Shown here in pieces: positions 17,810 to 26,688 of a stretch of 64,000 bases of DNA; the stretch's first letter is position 1, and every line of letters begins with the position of its first letter. The DNA lies in assembly GCF_016907085.1 (NCBI RefSeq), contig NZ_JAFBBJ010000001.1, forward strand, positions 3,038,001 to 3,102,000. The letters are read 5' to 3'. Source of the stretch: Clavibacter michiganensis (GTDB taxonomy: Bacteria; Actinomycetota; Actinomycetes; Actinomycetales; Microbacteriaceae). A program made the translations under genes and the position numbers. Below the pieces are notes generated by a model that saw nothing but the letters and a program-made list of their open reading frames with translations, was not told where the DNA came from and did no database searches.

Positions 17810-19816
17810 ATGGCAGTGACAGGAGCGGATGCGGACGCTATCCGCACGTGCGCGCGTCGCGCCGCCGTCCTCCCCAGCACCGGATCCCGACGCCCGCTGG
17901 GCGCCGACGCCGTCGCCCTCGAGGGCGGCCTGCTCGGGGCGTGGCAGGAGCGCAACCGGGCCCGCACCATCCCCCACGCCATCGCGTCCATGGCCGCAGC
18001 AGGCAACCTCGACGACCTCCGCGCGGCCGTCGACGGGCCGGGCGAGCGGCCCGTGCCGCGCTACCCGTTCCTCGACACCGACGTCTACAAGACCCTCGAG
18101 GGCGTGGCCTACGAGGTCGGCCGGGGCACCGCCAGCGCGGAGATGCGCGCCTTCCTCGCCGAGGCGACGGACGTGCTCGAGCGCGTCCAGGCGGAGGACG
18201 GCTACATCGGCTCGTACGTGCAGCGGCCCGGATCCGACCGCGAGCGCTGGTCCGACCTCGCGTGGGGCCACGAGCTCTACAACCTCGGGCACCTGATCCA
18301 GGCCGCCGTCGCCGACTCCCGTCAGGGCGGCGACGGCCGGCTCCTCGCCGTGGCCCGCCGCTTCGCCGACGCCGCGGTCCGCGAGTTCGGCCCGGGCGGA
18401 CGCGTCGAGGTCTGTGGCCACCCCGAGGTCGAGATGGCGCTCATCGAGCTGCACCGCGAGACGGGGGAGCGGGCGTACCTCGACCTCGCCGCCGCGTTCG
18501 TCGACCGCCGCGGGCACGGCACGGTGGCGACGCGGATCTTCCCGGCCGAGTACTTCCAGGACGCGCACCCCTTCCGCGAGATGCCGGCCGTCACGGGCCA
18601 TGCCGTCCGCATGGCGTACCTCGCCGCAGGCGCGACCGACGTGGCGACGGAGACGGGCGACGCCGAGCTGCTCGCCGCCTCCGTCCGCCTCTTCGACGAC
18701 GCCGTCCGCACCCGCCTCTACGTGACCGGCGGGCTCGGCAGCCGCCACTCGGACGAGGCGATCGGCGACGCGTACGAGCTGCCGAGCGAGCGCTCCTACA
18801 GCGAGACGTGCGCCGCCATCGCGCTGATGCAGTGGGCCTGGCGGCTCTTCCTCGCGACCGGCGAGCCGCGCTTCCTCGACACGTTCGAGACCGTGCTGCT
18901 GAACGCCTACGCGGTGGGCCTCTCCGCCGACGGCACGGGCTTCTTCTACGACAACCCGCTCCAGCGCCGCCCCGACCACCACGCGCAGTCGGGCGCCGAG
19001 ACCGAGGGCGAGCTGATGCGCCGCCCGTGGTTCACGTGCCCGTGCTGCCCGCCCAACATCGTGCGCTGGATGAGCGAGCTGCAGGACCACGTCGCGGTCC
19101 AGGACGGGGACGACCTCGTGATCGCGCACCCGGCTGCGTGCGTGATCCGCACCGATGCGATCGACGTGCGCGTGACGACCGCGTACCCGTGGGACGGCGC
19201 CGTGCGCGTCGAGGTGCTGCGCGCGTCCGGCGCGGAGAGCGGCATCGTGCTCCGCCGTCCGGGCTGGTGCCGCTCCGCGACCGCGGTCGTGCGGGGCGCC
19301 GACGGATCCGCCGCCGAGGTCGACGCCGCGGCCGACGACCGGTGGATCCGCGCCACCCGCGCCTGGGCCGCCGGCGACGCGCTCATGGTCGAGCTGGACA
19401 TGCCCGTGCGCGCCCTCGGATCCCACCCGCACCTCGACGCCACCCGGGGGACCCTCGCGGTGGCGCGCGGACCGGTCGTGTACGCGGTCGAGCAGGAGGA
19501 CGCCGGCGCCCCCGTCGACGACCTGCTCCTCGACCCGCGCGACCTGGCGGCAGCGCGACCCGTGCCGCTCCCGCTCGCCGGGCCGTGGGGTCCGGCGTCG
19601 GACGCCGCCGATCCCGCGTCGGGCCTCGCCCTCGCCGTGCGCCTCCGCCGCGCGCTCCCTGCGCCGGACGAGCTCTACCCCGAGGTCGTCCCCGGCCCCA
19701 TCGCCCCCGCCGCGTCGGCCGACCCCGTCGACGCCGTGCTCGTGCCGTACGCCCTCTGGGGCAACCGGTCGCCGGGCGCGATGCGGGTCTGGATCCGCGC
19801 CGCCGACACCGGCTGA
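17810..19816 (+). CDS. GH127 beta-L-arabinofuranosidase, cytoplasmic
   Basis: A 668-residue (alpha/alpha)6-barrel glycosidase of family GH127. The zinc/nucleophile signature of the Bifidobacterium enzyme HypBA1 is complete: Glu332 and Cys334 in SETCAAIAL, then Cys412 and Cys413 in CPCCPPNIVRW, where the first Cys of the pair is the nucleophile. The C-terminal third forms beta-sandwich domains. HypBA1 removes beta-L-arabinofuranose from the arabino-oligosaccharides attached to hydroxyproline in extensins. No signal peptide is present, so it acts on imported material. ATG follows GAGGGAG. It heads an operon of peptide uptake, proline-directed peptidases and a regulator. GH127 also contains other activities, so the exact sugar is inferred. 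Confidence 0.9.
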   Translation: MAVTGADADAIRTCARRAAVLPSTGSRRPLGADAVALEGGLLGAWQERNRARTIPHAIASMAAAGNLDDLRAAVDGPGERPVPRYPFLDTDVYKTLEGVAYEVGRGTASAEMRAFLAEATDVLERVQAEDGYIGSYVQRPGSDRERWSDLAWGHELYNLGHLIQAAVADSRQGGDGRLLAVARRFADAAVREFGPGGRVEVCGHPEVEMALIELHRETGERAYLDLAAAFVDRRGHGTVATRIFPAEYFQDAHPFREMPAVTGHAVRMAYLAAGATDVATETGDAELLAASVRLFDDAVRTRLYVTGGLGSRHSDEAIGDAYELPSERSYSETCAAIALMQWAWRLFLATGEPRFLDTFETVLLNAYAVGLSADGTGFFYDNPLQRRPDHHAQSGAETEGELMRRPWFTCPCCPPNIVRWMSELQDHVAVQDGDDLVIAHPAACVIRTDAIDVRVTTAYPWDGAVRVEVLRASGAESGIVLRRPGWCRSATAVVRGADGSAAEVDAAADDRWIRATRAWAAGDALMVELDMPVRALGSHPHLDATRGTLAVARGPVVYAVEQEDAGAPVDDLLLDPRDLAAARPVPLPLAGPWGPASDAADPASGLALAVRLRRALPAPDELYPEVVPGPIAPAASADPVDAVLVPYALWGNRSPGAMRVWIRAADTG

Positions 19817-19960
19817 GCCGTCCCCGCGCGCACGCCACCCGGATCCACCCGTTGCGGGGCGGTCGAGCGCACCTCCGCTTCCCATCCCTTCCATCGCACG
19901 ACCCCGTCCGTCACTCCCCACCCGGTGCGCCTCGGCCGCCATCCACGAAACGAGAGTCCG

Positions 19961-21640
19961 ATGAACCGACGAATCACCGCAGTAGGGCTGGCCGTCGCCG
20001 CCAGCCTCGCCCTCACGTCCTGCGCCGGCGCAGGATCGAAGTCCACCTCCGACGTCACCGGCCCCGCCGACACGGGCGGCGTCGTCCAGGTCCTGCAGGT
20101 CGCGGACTTCGCGCACCTCGACCCCGAGATGGGCTACGACACGGGCAGCGCGAACCTGTACCGGCTCATCTACCGCACGCTCACGACGCCCACGGGCAAG
20201 GACGGCGCCACCATGGCGCCCGACCTGGCCACCGACACCGGGACCCCGAACGCCGACGCGACCGAGTGGACGTTCACGCTCAAGGACGGCCTCAAGTTCG
20301 AGGACGGCTCTCCCATCACGAGCGAGTCCGTGAAGTTCGGCGTCGAGCGCTCCTTCGACCCGGCGCTCGCCATCGGCACGCCCTACACGCGCCTCTACCT
20401 CGCGGGCGGCGACTCCTACAAGGGCCCGTACGAGTCGGGCGACCTGTCCTCCATCGAGACGCCGGACGAGAAGACCATCGTCTTCCACCTCAACCGCTCC
20501 GTCCCCGAGTTCTCGAGCGTCGCGGCGCAGAGCACGTTCACGCCGTTCCCCGCCGACAAGGACAGGGTGACGGTCACGAGCATCGACCAGCAGCCCATCG
20601 CCTCCGGCCCGTACCGCGTGACCGAGCGCACCGTCGGATCCTCCCTCACCCTCGAGCGCAACCCCGAGTGGGACGCCTCCACCGACGAGGTGCGCACCGC
20701 GAAGCCCGACGGCTGGCACTTCACGAGCGGCCTCGACCAGGCCACCATCGACGAGCGCATGATCGCCGGCCAGGGCGACGACGCGAACGCCATCTCGGCG
20801 GGCATCACGGCGGCGTCGGTCGCGCGGATCCAGACCCCCCAGATCAAGGCGCGCACCGTGACCGGCGACAACGGCTGCACGACCTACCTGTCGCTCAACA
20901 TGACCAAGCCGCACCTCAGCGACCTCCGCGTGCGCCAGGCCATCGAGTATGCCGTGGACAAGAAGTCGCTCGCCGACGTCGCCGGCGGCCCCTCGATCGC
21001 CGAGCCCGCGTCGACGATGCTCACCCGCAGCGTCCCCGGCCACAAGGACTTCGACGTCTACCCGACCACCGACAGCGCCGGCGACGTCGACAAGGCGAAG
21101 GCCCTGCTCGCGGAGGCGGGCCTGCAGGACGGCTTCTCCGTCACCCTCGACGTGGCCGACACGACGAGCGCGAAGAAGGCGGCCGAGGCGCTGCAGCAGT
21201 CGCTCGGCAAGGTCGGGATCGACGTGCAGCTCAACATCCTCGACGCGTCCGCGTACAACGAGACGCTCGCGACGCCGTCGCAGCAGCACGACATGGCGGA
21301 GACGGGCTGGTGCCCGGACTGGAACTCGGCGAGCACGGTGCTGCCGGTGCTCTTCGACGGACGCCAGATCACCGAGAAGGGCAACAACAACAAGGCGCAG
21401 CTGAACGACGCGACCATCAACGCCCGCATCGACGAGATCTCCGCGATGACCGACCTCTCCGCGGCGAACACCGCGTGGGGCGACCTCGACGAGCAGATCC
21501 AGCAGCTCGCGCCCGTCGTGCCGCTCCTCTACGGCCAGGCCGTGCTGGTCCTCGGCCAGAACGTCCGGAACGCGTACGCGTCCCCGGTCTACAACGGATC
21601 CCCGGACTTCGCCACCCTCGGCCTCCACACGGGGAAGTAG
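19961..21640 (+). CDS. oligopeptide ABC transporter substrate-binding lipoprotein
   Basis: A 559-residue lipoprotein of the SBP_bac_5 (OppA/DppA) family. The signal peptide ends with the lipobox LALTSCAG (lipidated Cys about residue 20). The mature part has the family's LDPEMGYDTG region, a WTFTLKDGLKFEDGSPIT motif near residue 100-120 and RVRQAIEYAVDK near residue 325. It captures peptides at the outer membrane face of the cytoplasmic membrane. ATG 19961 follows a CGAGAG ribosome site; a longer frame upstream lacks one. It lies 144 bp after the GH127 gene. The context suggests hydroxyproline-containing (glyco)peptides as ligands. Confidence 0.93.
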   Translation: MNRRITAVGLAVAASLALTSCAGAGSKSTSDVTGPADTGGVVQVLQVADFAHLDPEMGYDTGSANLYRLIYRTLTTPTGKDGATMAPDLATDTGTPNADATEWTFTLKDGLKFEDGSPITSESVKFGVERSFDPALAIGTPYTRLYLAGGDSYKGPYESGDLSSIETPDEKTIVFHLNRSVPEFSSVAAQSTFTPFPADKDRVTVTSIDQQPIASGPYRVTERTVGSSLTLERNPEWDASTDEVRTAKPDGWHFTSGLDQATIDERMIAGQGDDANAISAGITAASVARIQTPQIKARTVTGDNGCTTYLSLNMTKPHLSDLRVRQAIEYAVDKKSLADVAGGPSIAEPASTMLTRSVPGHKDFDVYPTTDSAGDVDKAKALLAEAGLQDGFSVTLDVADTTSAKKAAEALQQSLGKVGIDVQLNILDASAYNETLATPSQQHDMAETGWCPDWNSASTVLPVLFDGRQITEKGNNNKAQLNDATINARIDEISAMTDLSAANTAWGDLDEQIQQLAPVVPLLYGQAVLVLGQNVRNAYASPVYNGSPDFATLGLHTGK

Positions 21641-21643
21641 CCG

Positions 21644-22606
21644 GTGACCGCCACCCTCCAGGGCGCCTCGGCGCCCGACTCGGCCTCCCCGTACCCGACG
21701 GGACGACCGCCCGCCGTCACGCCGACGAAGCGCGTGGTCGCGGCCCTCCGGTCGAAGCCGTCCGTGATCCTCAGCACCGGGTTCGTGGTGCTCGTGATGA
21801 TCCTCGCGGTCTTCGCGCCCCTCCTGTCCGGGATCACCGGCTGGGGTCCCACGACCTTCGACGCGACGGCCGTGGACCCCGTGCTCGGCGGCCTCCCCAT
21901 CGGCCCGTTCGGCGGCGTCAGCGCCTCGCACTGGTTCGGCGTCGAGCCGCAGAACGGCCGCGACATCTTCGCGCGCATCGCGTACGGGGCCCGGGTGTCC
22001 ATGCTCATCGCGGTCTCGGCGACGGTCGTCACGACGACGGTCGGCGTGATCGCGGGCATGGTCGCGGGCTACTTCGGCGGGATCGTCGACCAGGTCGTGT
22101 CGCGGGTCATGGACTTCCTCATGGCCTTCCCGTCCCTGATCTTCATGATCGCGATCCTCTCGGCCCTGCCGGCGGGCAACCGCCCGGCGCTGCTCGTCCT
22201 GGTGCTCAGCATCTTCGGCTGGCCGTACACGGCGCGCATCGTCCGGGGCCAGACCATGACGATCCGCACGCGCGACTTCGTGGAGGCCGCGCGCGCATCC
22301 GGCGCCTCGTCGATGCGGGTGGTCTTCCGGGAGGTGCTGCCGAACCTGCGCGGCACCATCATCGTGCTGGCCACGCTGTCGGTGCCGAGCTACATCGGCA
22401 CGGAGGCGGGCCTGTCCTTCCTCGGCGTGGGCGTGCTGCCGCCGACGCCGTCGTGGGGCCAGATGATCGCCGACTCGGTGGCGTGGTACACGGTCGACCC
22501 CGCGTACTTCATCGTGCCGGGCTCGTTCCTCTTCCTCACGGTGCTGTCGTTCACGGTCTTCGGCGACCACCTCCGCACCGCGCTCGAGCAGGGGGAGGCG
22601 GCATGA
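21644..22606 (+). CDS. oligopeptide ABC transporter permease, OppC/DppC type
   Basis: A 320-residue permease with about six membrane helices. The extended N-terminus and first helix are OppC-like, followed by the large external loop with HWFGVEPQNGRDIFARI, the classic DppC/OppC motif. The coupling-helix EAA region is EAARASGASSMRVVFREVLPN. GTG start at 21644, three bases after the binding-protein stop. The C-type permease precedes the B-type here, the reverse of the commonest dpp/opp order. Stop and next start overlap (ATGA). Confidence 0.93.
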   Translation: MTATLQGASAPDSASPYPTGRPPAVTPTKRVVAALRSKPSVILSTGFVVLVMILAVFAPLLSGITGWGPTTFDATAVDPVLGGLPIGPFGGVSASHWFGVEPQNGRDIFARIAYGARVSMLIAVSATVVTTTVGVIAGMVAGYFGGIVDQVVSRVMDFLMAFPSLIFMIAILSALPAGNRPALLVLVLSIFGWPYTARIVRGQTMTIRTRDFVEAARASGASSMRVVFREVLPNLRGTIIVLATLSVPSYIGTEAGLSFLGVGVLPPTPSWGQMIADSVAWYTVDPAYFIVPGSFLFLTVLSFTVFGDHLRTALEQGEAA

Positions 22607-23595
22607 TCGGCTACCTCGTCCGCCGCGCCGGCGCGGCCCTCGTGGTGCTCGCGCTCATCAGCCTGTTCACCTACATGATCTTCTTCCTGCTCCAGCCGGA
22701 CCCCGCCGTCACCATCTGCGGCAAGACCTGCACGCCGGACAAGATCGACTCCATCCGTCAGCTCCTCGGGCTCGATCGCCCGTTCTGGGCGCAGTACGGC
22801 GACTTCGTCGCGGGCATCTTCACGGGCCGCACGTACGGCGACGGTCCGACGGCGATCCAGTGCGCCGCGCCGTGCCTGGGCTTCAGCTTCCAGACGCAGC
22901 AGTCCGTGCTCGACATGATGGTGACCCGCCTGCCCGTCAGCGCCACGCTCGCGATCGGCGCCGGCGTCCTCTGGGTCGTGTTCGGCGTCGCCGGTGGCCT
23001 CGTCAGCGCGATCAAGCAGGGCACCGGGTGGGATCGGGCCGCCATGGCCGCGGCGCTCACGGGGATCAGCGTGCCGACCTACTTCGCGGCGCTGCTCCTG
23101 CAGTACGTGCTCGTCGTGCAGCTGCAGATCCTGCCGTTCCCGCAGTCCGTGGACTTCGGCGACGACCCCGTCGTGTGGCTGGAGTCGTACATCATGCCGT
23201 GGATGGTGCTCGCGCTCGGCTACGCGGCCGTCTACGCGCGCATCGTGCGGGCCAACGTGATCGACACGCTGCAGGAGGACTACCTGCGCACCGCGCGGGC
23301 CAAGGGCCTGTCGGCGGCGCTCGTGATCCGCCGCCACGCGCTCCGGCCGTCGCTCACGCCGGTCGTGACGCTGTTCGGCATGGACTTCGCCGGGCTGCTC
23401 GGCGGGGCGCTGATCACCGAGACCGTGTTCGGCCTCAACGGCGTCGGCAAGCTCGCCGCCGACTCCATCGCCAAGAACGACCAGCCCGTCATCATGGGCG
23501 TCACGCTCCTCGCCGCGGCCTTCGTGGTCGTCGGGAACGTGGTCGTCGACGTGCTGTACACCGTGCTCGACCCCCGAGTGAGGATCACCGCGTGA
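22603..23595 (+). CDS. oligopeptide ABC transporter permease, OppB/DppB type
   Basis: A 330-residue permease with the OppB N-terminal helix (GYLVRRAGAALVVL), six predicted membrane helices, and the coupling loop YLRTARAKGLSAALVIRRHALR. The external loop after the first helix carries two Cys-x3-Cys pairs (CGKTC and CAAPC), a feature of many actinobacterial DppB proteins that may form disulfides outside the cell. The ATG overlaps the previous stop by four bases, and its own stop overlaps the next GTG, giving tight translational coupling. Confidence 0.93.
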   Translation: MIGYLVRRAGAALVVLALISLFTYMIFFLLQPDPAVTICGKTCTPDKIDSIRQLLGLDRPFWAQYGDFVAGIFTGRTYGDGPTAIQCAAPCLGFSFQTQQSVLDMMVTRLPVSATLAIGAGVLWVVFGVAGGLVSAIKQGTGWDRAAMAAALTGISVPTYFAALLLQYVLVVQLQILPFPQSVDFGDDPVVWLESYIMPWMVLALGYAAVYARIVRANVIDTLQEDYLRTARAKGLSAALVIRRHALRPSLTPVVTLFGMDFAGLLGGALITETVFGLNGVGKLAADSIAKNDQPVIMGVTLLAAAFVVVGNVVVDVLYTVLDPRVRITA

Positions 23596-24458
23596 CCGCC
23601 ACAGAGACGCACCGCCCGCCCGCCCGGGCCGTCCCGGGGACGCCGCTCCTCGAGGTCGACCACCTCACCATCGCGTTCCCCACCTCCCGGGGACCGGTCG
23701 AGGTGGTGAAGGACCTCTCCTTCCGCGTGGAGCCGGACAGCACCCTCGGCATCGTGGGGGAGTCGGGGTCGGGCAAGTCGATGACCTCGCTCGCCGTCAT
23801 GGGGCTCGTGCCCCGCGGCGGGAAGGTCACCGGATCCATCAAGCTGGCCGGCGAGGAGCTCGTCGGCCGGAGCGACAAGGAGCTGCGCGCGATGCGTGGC
23901 GACCGCATGGCGATGGTGTTCCAGGACCCGCTCTCCTCGCTCAACCCCTACTACACGGTGGGGCTGCAGATCGAGGAGGCCTACCGGTCCCATCGCTCCG
24001 GCTCCCGGAAGGCCGTGCGGTCGACCGTGGTGGCGGCGCTCGAGCGGGTGGGGATCAAGGAGGCGGGCACGCGCGTCGACCACTACCCGCACCAGTTCTC
24101 GGGCGGCATGCGCCAGCGCATCATGATCGCGATGGCGCTGTGCCTCGAGCCCGAGCTGCTCATCGCCGACGAGCCGACCACCGCGCTCGACGTGACGGTG
24201 CAGGCGCAGATCCTCGACCTCATGCGCTCCATCCGCGCGGAGACGGGGATGGGCATGCTCGTCATCACCCACGACCTCGCCGTCGTGTCCTCCCTCGCCG
24301 ACGAGGTGCTCGTCATGCAGGGCGGGCACCGCGTCGAGAGCGGCACCACCGAGCGCGTGTTCACCGCGCCGGAGGATCCGTACACGCACGCCCTGCTCGA
24401 GGCGATCCCCCGCATCGACGCCGCCTACGACCGACCGACGACGGGATCCGCCTCATGA
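23592..24458 (+). CDS. oligopeptide ABC transporter ATPase, OppD/DppD type
   Basis: A 288-residue ATPase with Walker A GESGSGKS near residue 57, Q-loop [12 protein letters not shown], signature FSGGMRQR and Walker [14 protein letters not shown]. The C-terminal [11 protein letters not shown] motif marks the oligopeptide/nickel subfamily. It starts with GTG at 23592 inside the permease stop (GTGA overlap); the longer open frame upstream is the shadow of the permease gene. It pairs with the next ATPase. Confidence 0.94.
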   Translation: MTATETHRPPARAVPGTPLLEVDHLTIAFPTSRGPVEVVKDLSFRVEPDSTLGIVGESGSGKSMTSLAVMGLVPRGGKVTGSIKLAGEELVGRSDKELRAMRGDRMAMVFQDPLSSLNPYYTVGLQIEEAYRSHRSGSRKAVRSTVVAALERVGIKEAGTRVDHYPHQFSGGMRQRIMIAMALCLEPELLIADEPTTALDVTVQAQILDLMRSIRAETGMGMLVITHDLAVVSSLADEVLVMQGGHRVESGTTERVFTAPEDPYTHALLEAIPRIDAAYDRPTTGSAS

Positions 24459-25384
24459 GCCCCCACGACGCCTCCGCGCCCTCGACCGCGCCCGCCGCGG
24501 CGACGCCGGAGCCCTTCCTCTCCGCGCGCGACCTCACGAAGGAGTACGTGACGCGCGGCGGCCGCGGGCTCCGGCCGCCCGTGCGGCGCTTCCTCGCGGT
24601 CGACGGCGTGAGCCTCGACGTGCCGACCGGGCAGACGCTCTCGATCGTGGGCGAGTCCGGATCCGGCAAGTCGACGACCGCGCGCATCATCGCGCACCTG
24701 CTCGACCCCACCTCCGGCACGTTCGCGCTGAAGGGCGAGGACATGACGCACGCGAAGGGCGCCGCCCTCCGCGAGTTCCGGCGGCAGGTGCAGGTGGTGT
24801 TCCAGGATCCGGCGTCGTCGCTCAATCCGCGGCACACGGTGGAGCAGATCATCAGCGCGCCGCTGCGGTACCAGGGCATCACGACGCCGGGCGGGCACGG
24901 GCAACTCGTGCGCGACCTGCTCGACCGCGTGGGCCTCGACCCCGACCACGCGCAGCGCTACCCGGCGCAGTTCTCGGGCGGGCAGTGCCAGCGCATCGGC
25001 ATCGCGCGGGCGCTCGCCGTGAGCCCGGGCCTGATCGTCTGCGACGAGGCGGTCTCCGCGCTCGACGTGACGGTCCAGGCGCGCGTCATCGCGCTGCTCC
25101 GCGACCTCCAGCGCGAGCGCGGCCTCAGCTACGTCTTCATCGCGCACGACCTCGCCGTCGTGCGGCAGCTCTCCGACCGCGTCGCCGTGATGAGCTCGGG
25201 CAAGGTCGTGGAGGAGGGCACGCGCGACGACGTGTTCGAGCGCCCGCAGCACCCGTACACGCGGTCGCTGCTCGACGCCGTGCCGCGCATCGACCCCGAG
25301 TGGGACCGCAAGCGCCGGATGGCGCGCGCCGCGGCCGGGCTCGACACCACCGCCATCGAGACGGCGGGCGGGTCGGCCGCTTGA
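24455..25384 (+). CDS. oligopeptide ABC transporter ATPase, OppF/DppF type
   Basis: A 309-residue ATPase with Walker [10 protein letters not shown] near residue 68, Q-loop VVFQDPASSLNP, signature FSGGQCQRIGIARAL and Walker B IVCDEAVSALDV. The usual Pro of DEPVSALD is replaced by Ala, a frequent OppF variant. The C-terminal QHPYTRSLLDAVP is the oligopeptide-binding region. The ATG overlaps the previous stop (ATGA) and the stop overlaps the TTG of the peptidase gene (TTGA). It completes a five-gene importer. Confidence 0.94.
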   Translation: MSPHDASAPSTAPAAATPEPFLSARDLTKEYVTRGGRGLRPPVRRFLAVDGVSLDVPTGQTLSIVGESGSGKSTTARIIAHLLDPTSGTFALKGEDMTHAKGAALREFRRQVQVVFQDPASSLNPRHTVEQIISAPLRYQGITTPGGHGQLVRDLLDRVGLDPDHAQRYPAQFSGGQCQRIGIARALAVSPGLIVCDEAVSALDVTVQARVIALLRDLQRERGLSYVFIAHDLAVVRQLSDRVAVMSSGKVVEEGTRDDVFERPQHPYTRSLLDAVPRIDPEWDRKRRMARAAAGLDTTAIETAGGSAA

Positions 25385-26688
25385 TCGTCGGATCCGCGAC
25401 CGTCCCCGGCGTCCACGTCACCGACCACGAGATCGAGGTCCCGCTCGACTGGGCGGCGGCGCGCGACGGCGAGCCCACCGCCACGATCACGGTGTTCGCC
25501 CGCGAGCTCGTCGCGCCCGACCGCCGCGGCGACGACCTGCCCGCGCTCCTCTACCTGCAGGGCGGCCCGGGCGGGAAGTCGCCGCGCGTGCTGGACGACG
25601 GCGGCTGGATCGGCCACGCCCTCCGGACGCACCGCGTCGTGCTCCTCGACCAGCGCGGCACCGGCAGGAGCACGCCCGTCACGGCGCGCACGATGATCCG
25701 GTTCGGCGACGACCACGCGTCCGCCGCCCGGTACCTCGCGCTCTTCCGCGCCGACGCGATCGTGCAGGACGCCGAGGCGCTCCGGCAGCACCTCGAGGGT
25801 GGGCGCCGCTGGTCGACGCTCGGCCAGAGCTACGGCGGGTTCCTCACGCTCACCTACCTGTCGCTCGCGCCCGAGGCCCTGTCGGCCTGCTACGTGACGG
25901 GAGGCCTCGCGTCGCTCGATCCCGACGCCGAGGAGGTCTACCGCCGGACCTACCCGCGCACGGTCCGGAAGAACGCCGGTTACCACGCGCGCTACCCGGG
26001 CGACGTGGGGATCCTGTCCCGCCTCGCGGACCGTCTCCAGGTCGGCGACGTCACGCTGCCCGACGGCGACGTGCTCACCGTGAAGCGCCTGCAGACCATC
26101 GGGATCGACCTCGGCATGGCGCCCGGGCGCGAGCGGATCCACGCCCTCCTCGACGAGGCGCTCGACGAGCGCGGCGAGCCCACCGACGTGCTGCTCGCCG
26201 AGGCGCTGCGCCTCACCTCGTACGCGGCGAACCCGCTGTTCGCGGCGATGCAGGAGAGCATCTACGCGTCCGGCACCCGGCCCGCGACCGCATGGGCCGC
26301 CGAGCGGGAGCGCGGTCGGCACCCGGCGTTCGCGCCGACCGCCCGGCCGCTGCTGCTCACCGGCGAGATGATGTACCCCTGGATGTTCGAGGAGATCCGG
26401 CTGCTGCGCCCGTTCCGCGGCGCGGTCGAGGAGATGGCCCGCCGCGACGACTGGCCGGAGCTCTACGACCCGGCCCGCCTCGCGGCCAACGAGGTGCCGC
26501 TGGCCGCCGCGATCTACCACGACGACATGTACGTGGACGCGGGCCTGCAGCAGGACACGGTCGCGCGCGTGGGGAACGCCCGCGCGTGGATCACGAACGA
26601 GCACGAGCACGACGGCCTCGGAGCGCCTGGCGTGCTCGGGCGGCTGATGGACACGATCGCCCGCGACGGAGGAGCCCTGCCCCGATGA
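25381..26688 (+). CDS. alpha/beta-hydrolase, prolyl aminopeptidase (S33) type
   Basis: A 435-residue member of the S33 proline-iminopeptidase group. The oxyanion motif is LQGGPGGKSP, the strand-4 motif is DQRGTGRS and the nucleophile Ser150 is in GQSYGG. A large cap domain follows, and the closing Asp (YHDDMYVD) and His (NEHEHDGLG) complete the triad. Such enzymes remove N-terminal proline or hydroxyproline from peptides. The TTG start at 25381 overlaps the preceding stop (TTGA), and no better start exists in frame. Coupling to a peptide importer and an Xaa-Pro aminopeptidase fits digestion of imported Pro/Hyp-rich peptides. No signal peptide, so cytoplasmic. Confidence 0.88.
   Translation: MIVGSATVPGVHVTDHEIEVPLDWAAARDGEPTATITVFARELVAPDRRGDDLPALLYLQGGPGGKSPRVLDDGGWIGHALRTHRVVLLDQRGTGRSTPVTARTMIRFGDDHASAARYLALFRADAIVQDAEALRQHLEGGRRWSTLGQSYGGFLTLTYLSLAPEALSACYVTGGLASLDPDAEEVYRRTYPRTVRKNAGYHARYPGDVGILSRLADRLQVGDVTLPDGDVLTVKRLQTIGIDLGMAPGRERIHALLDEALDERGEPTDVLLAEALRLTSYAANPLFAAMQESIYASGTRPATAWAAERERGRHPAFAPTARPLLLTGEMMYPWMFEEIRLLRPFRGAVEEMARRDDWPELYDPARLAANEVPLAAAIYHDDMYVDAGLQQDTVARVGNARAWITNEHEHDGLGAPGVLGRLMDTIARDGGALPR

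Noticed and set aside
17783..22570. Minus-strand open frame of about 1595 codons opposite the GH127 and binding-protein genes
   Set aside because: Composition is shadow-like (His, Arg, Gly, Ala) and the opposite strand carries genes with clear catalytic motifs and ribosome sites.
22603..23595. Paired Cys-x3-Cys motifs in the OppB-type permease as a novel metal site
   Set aside because: I recall the same CGK-x-C and CAAPC loops in many actinobacterial DppB proteins, so it is a subfamily trait rather than new.
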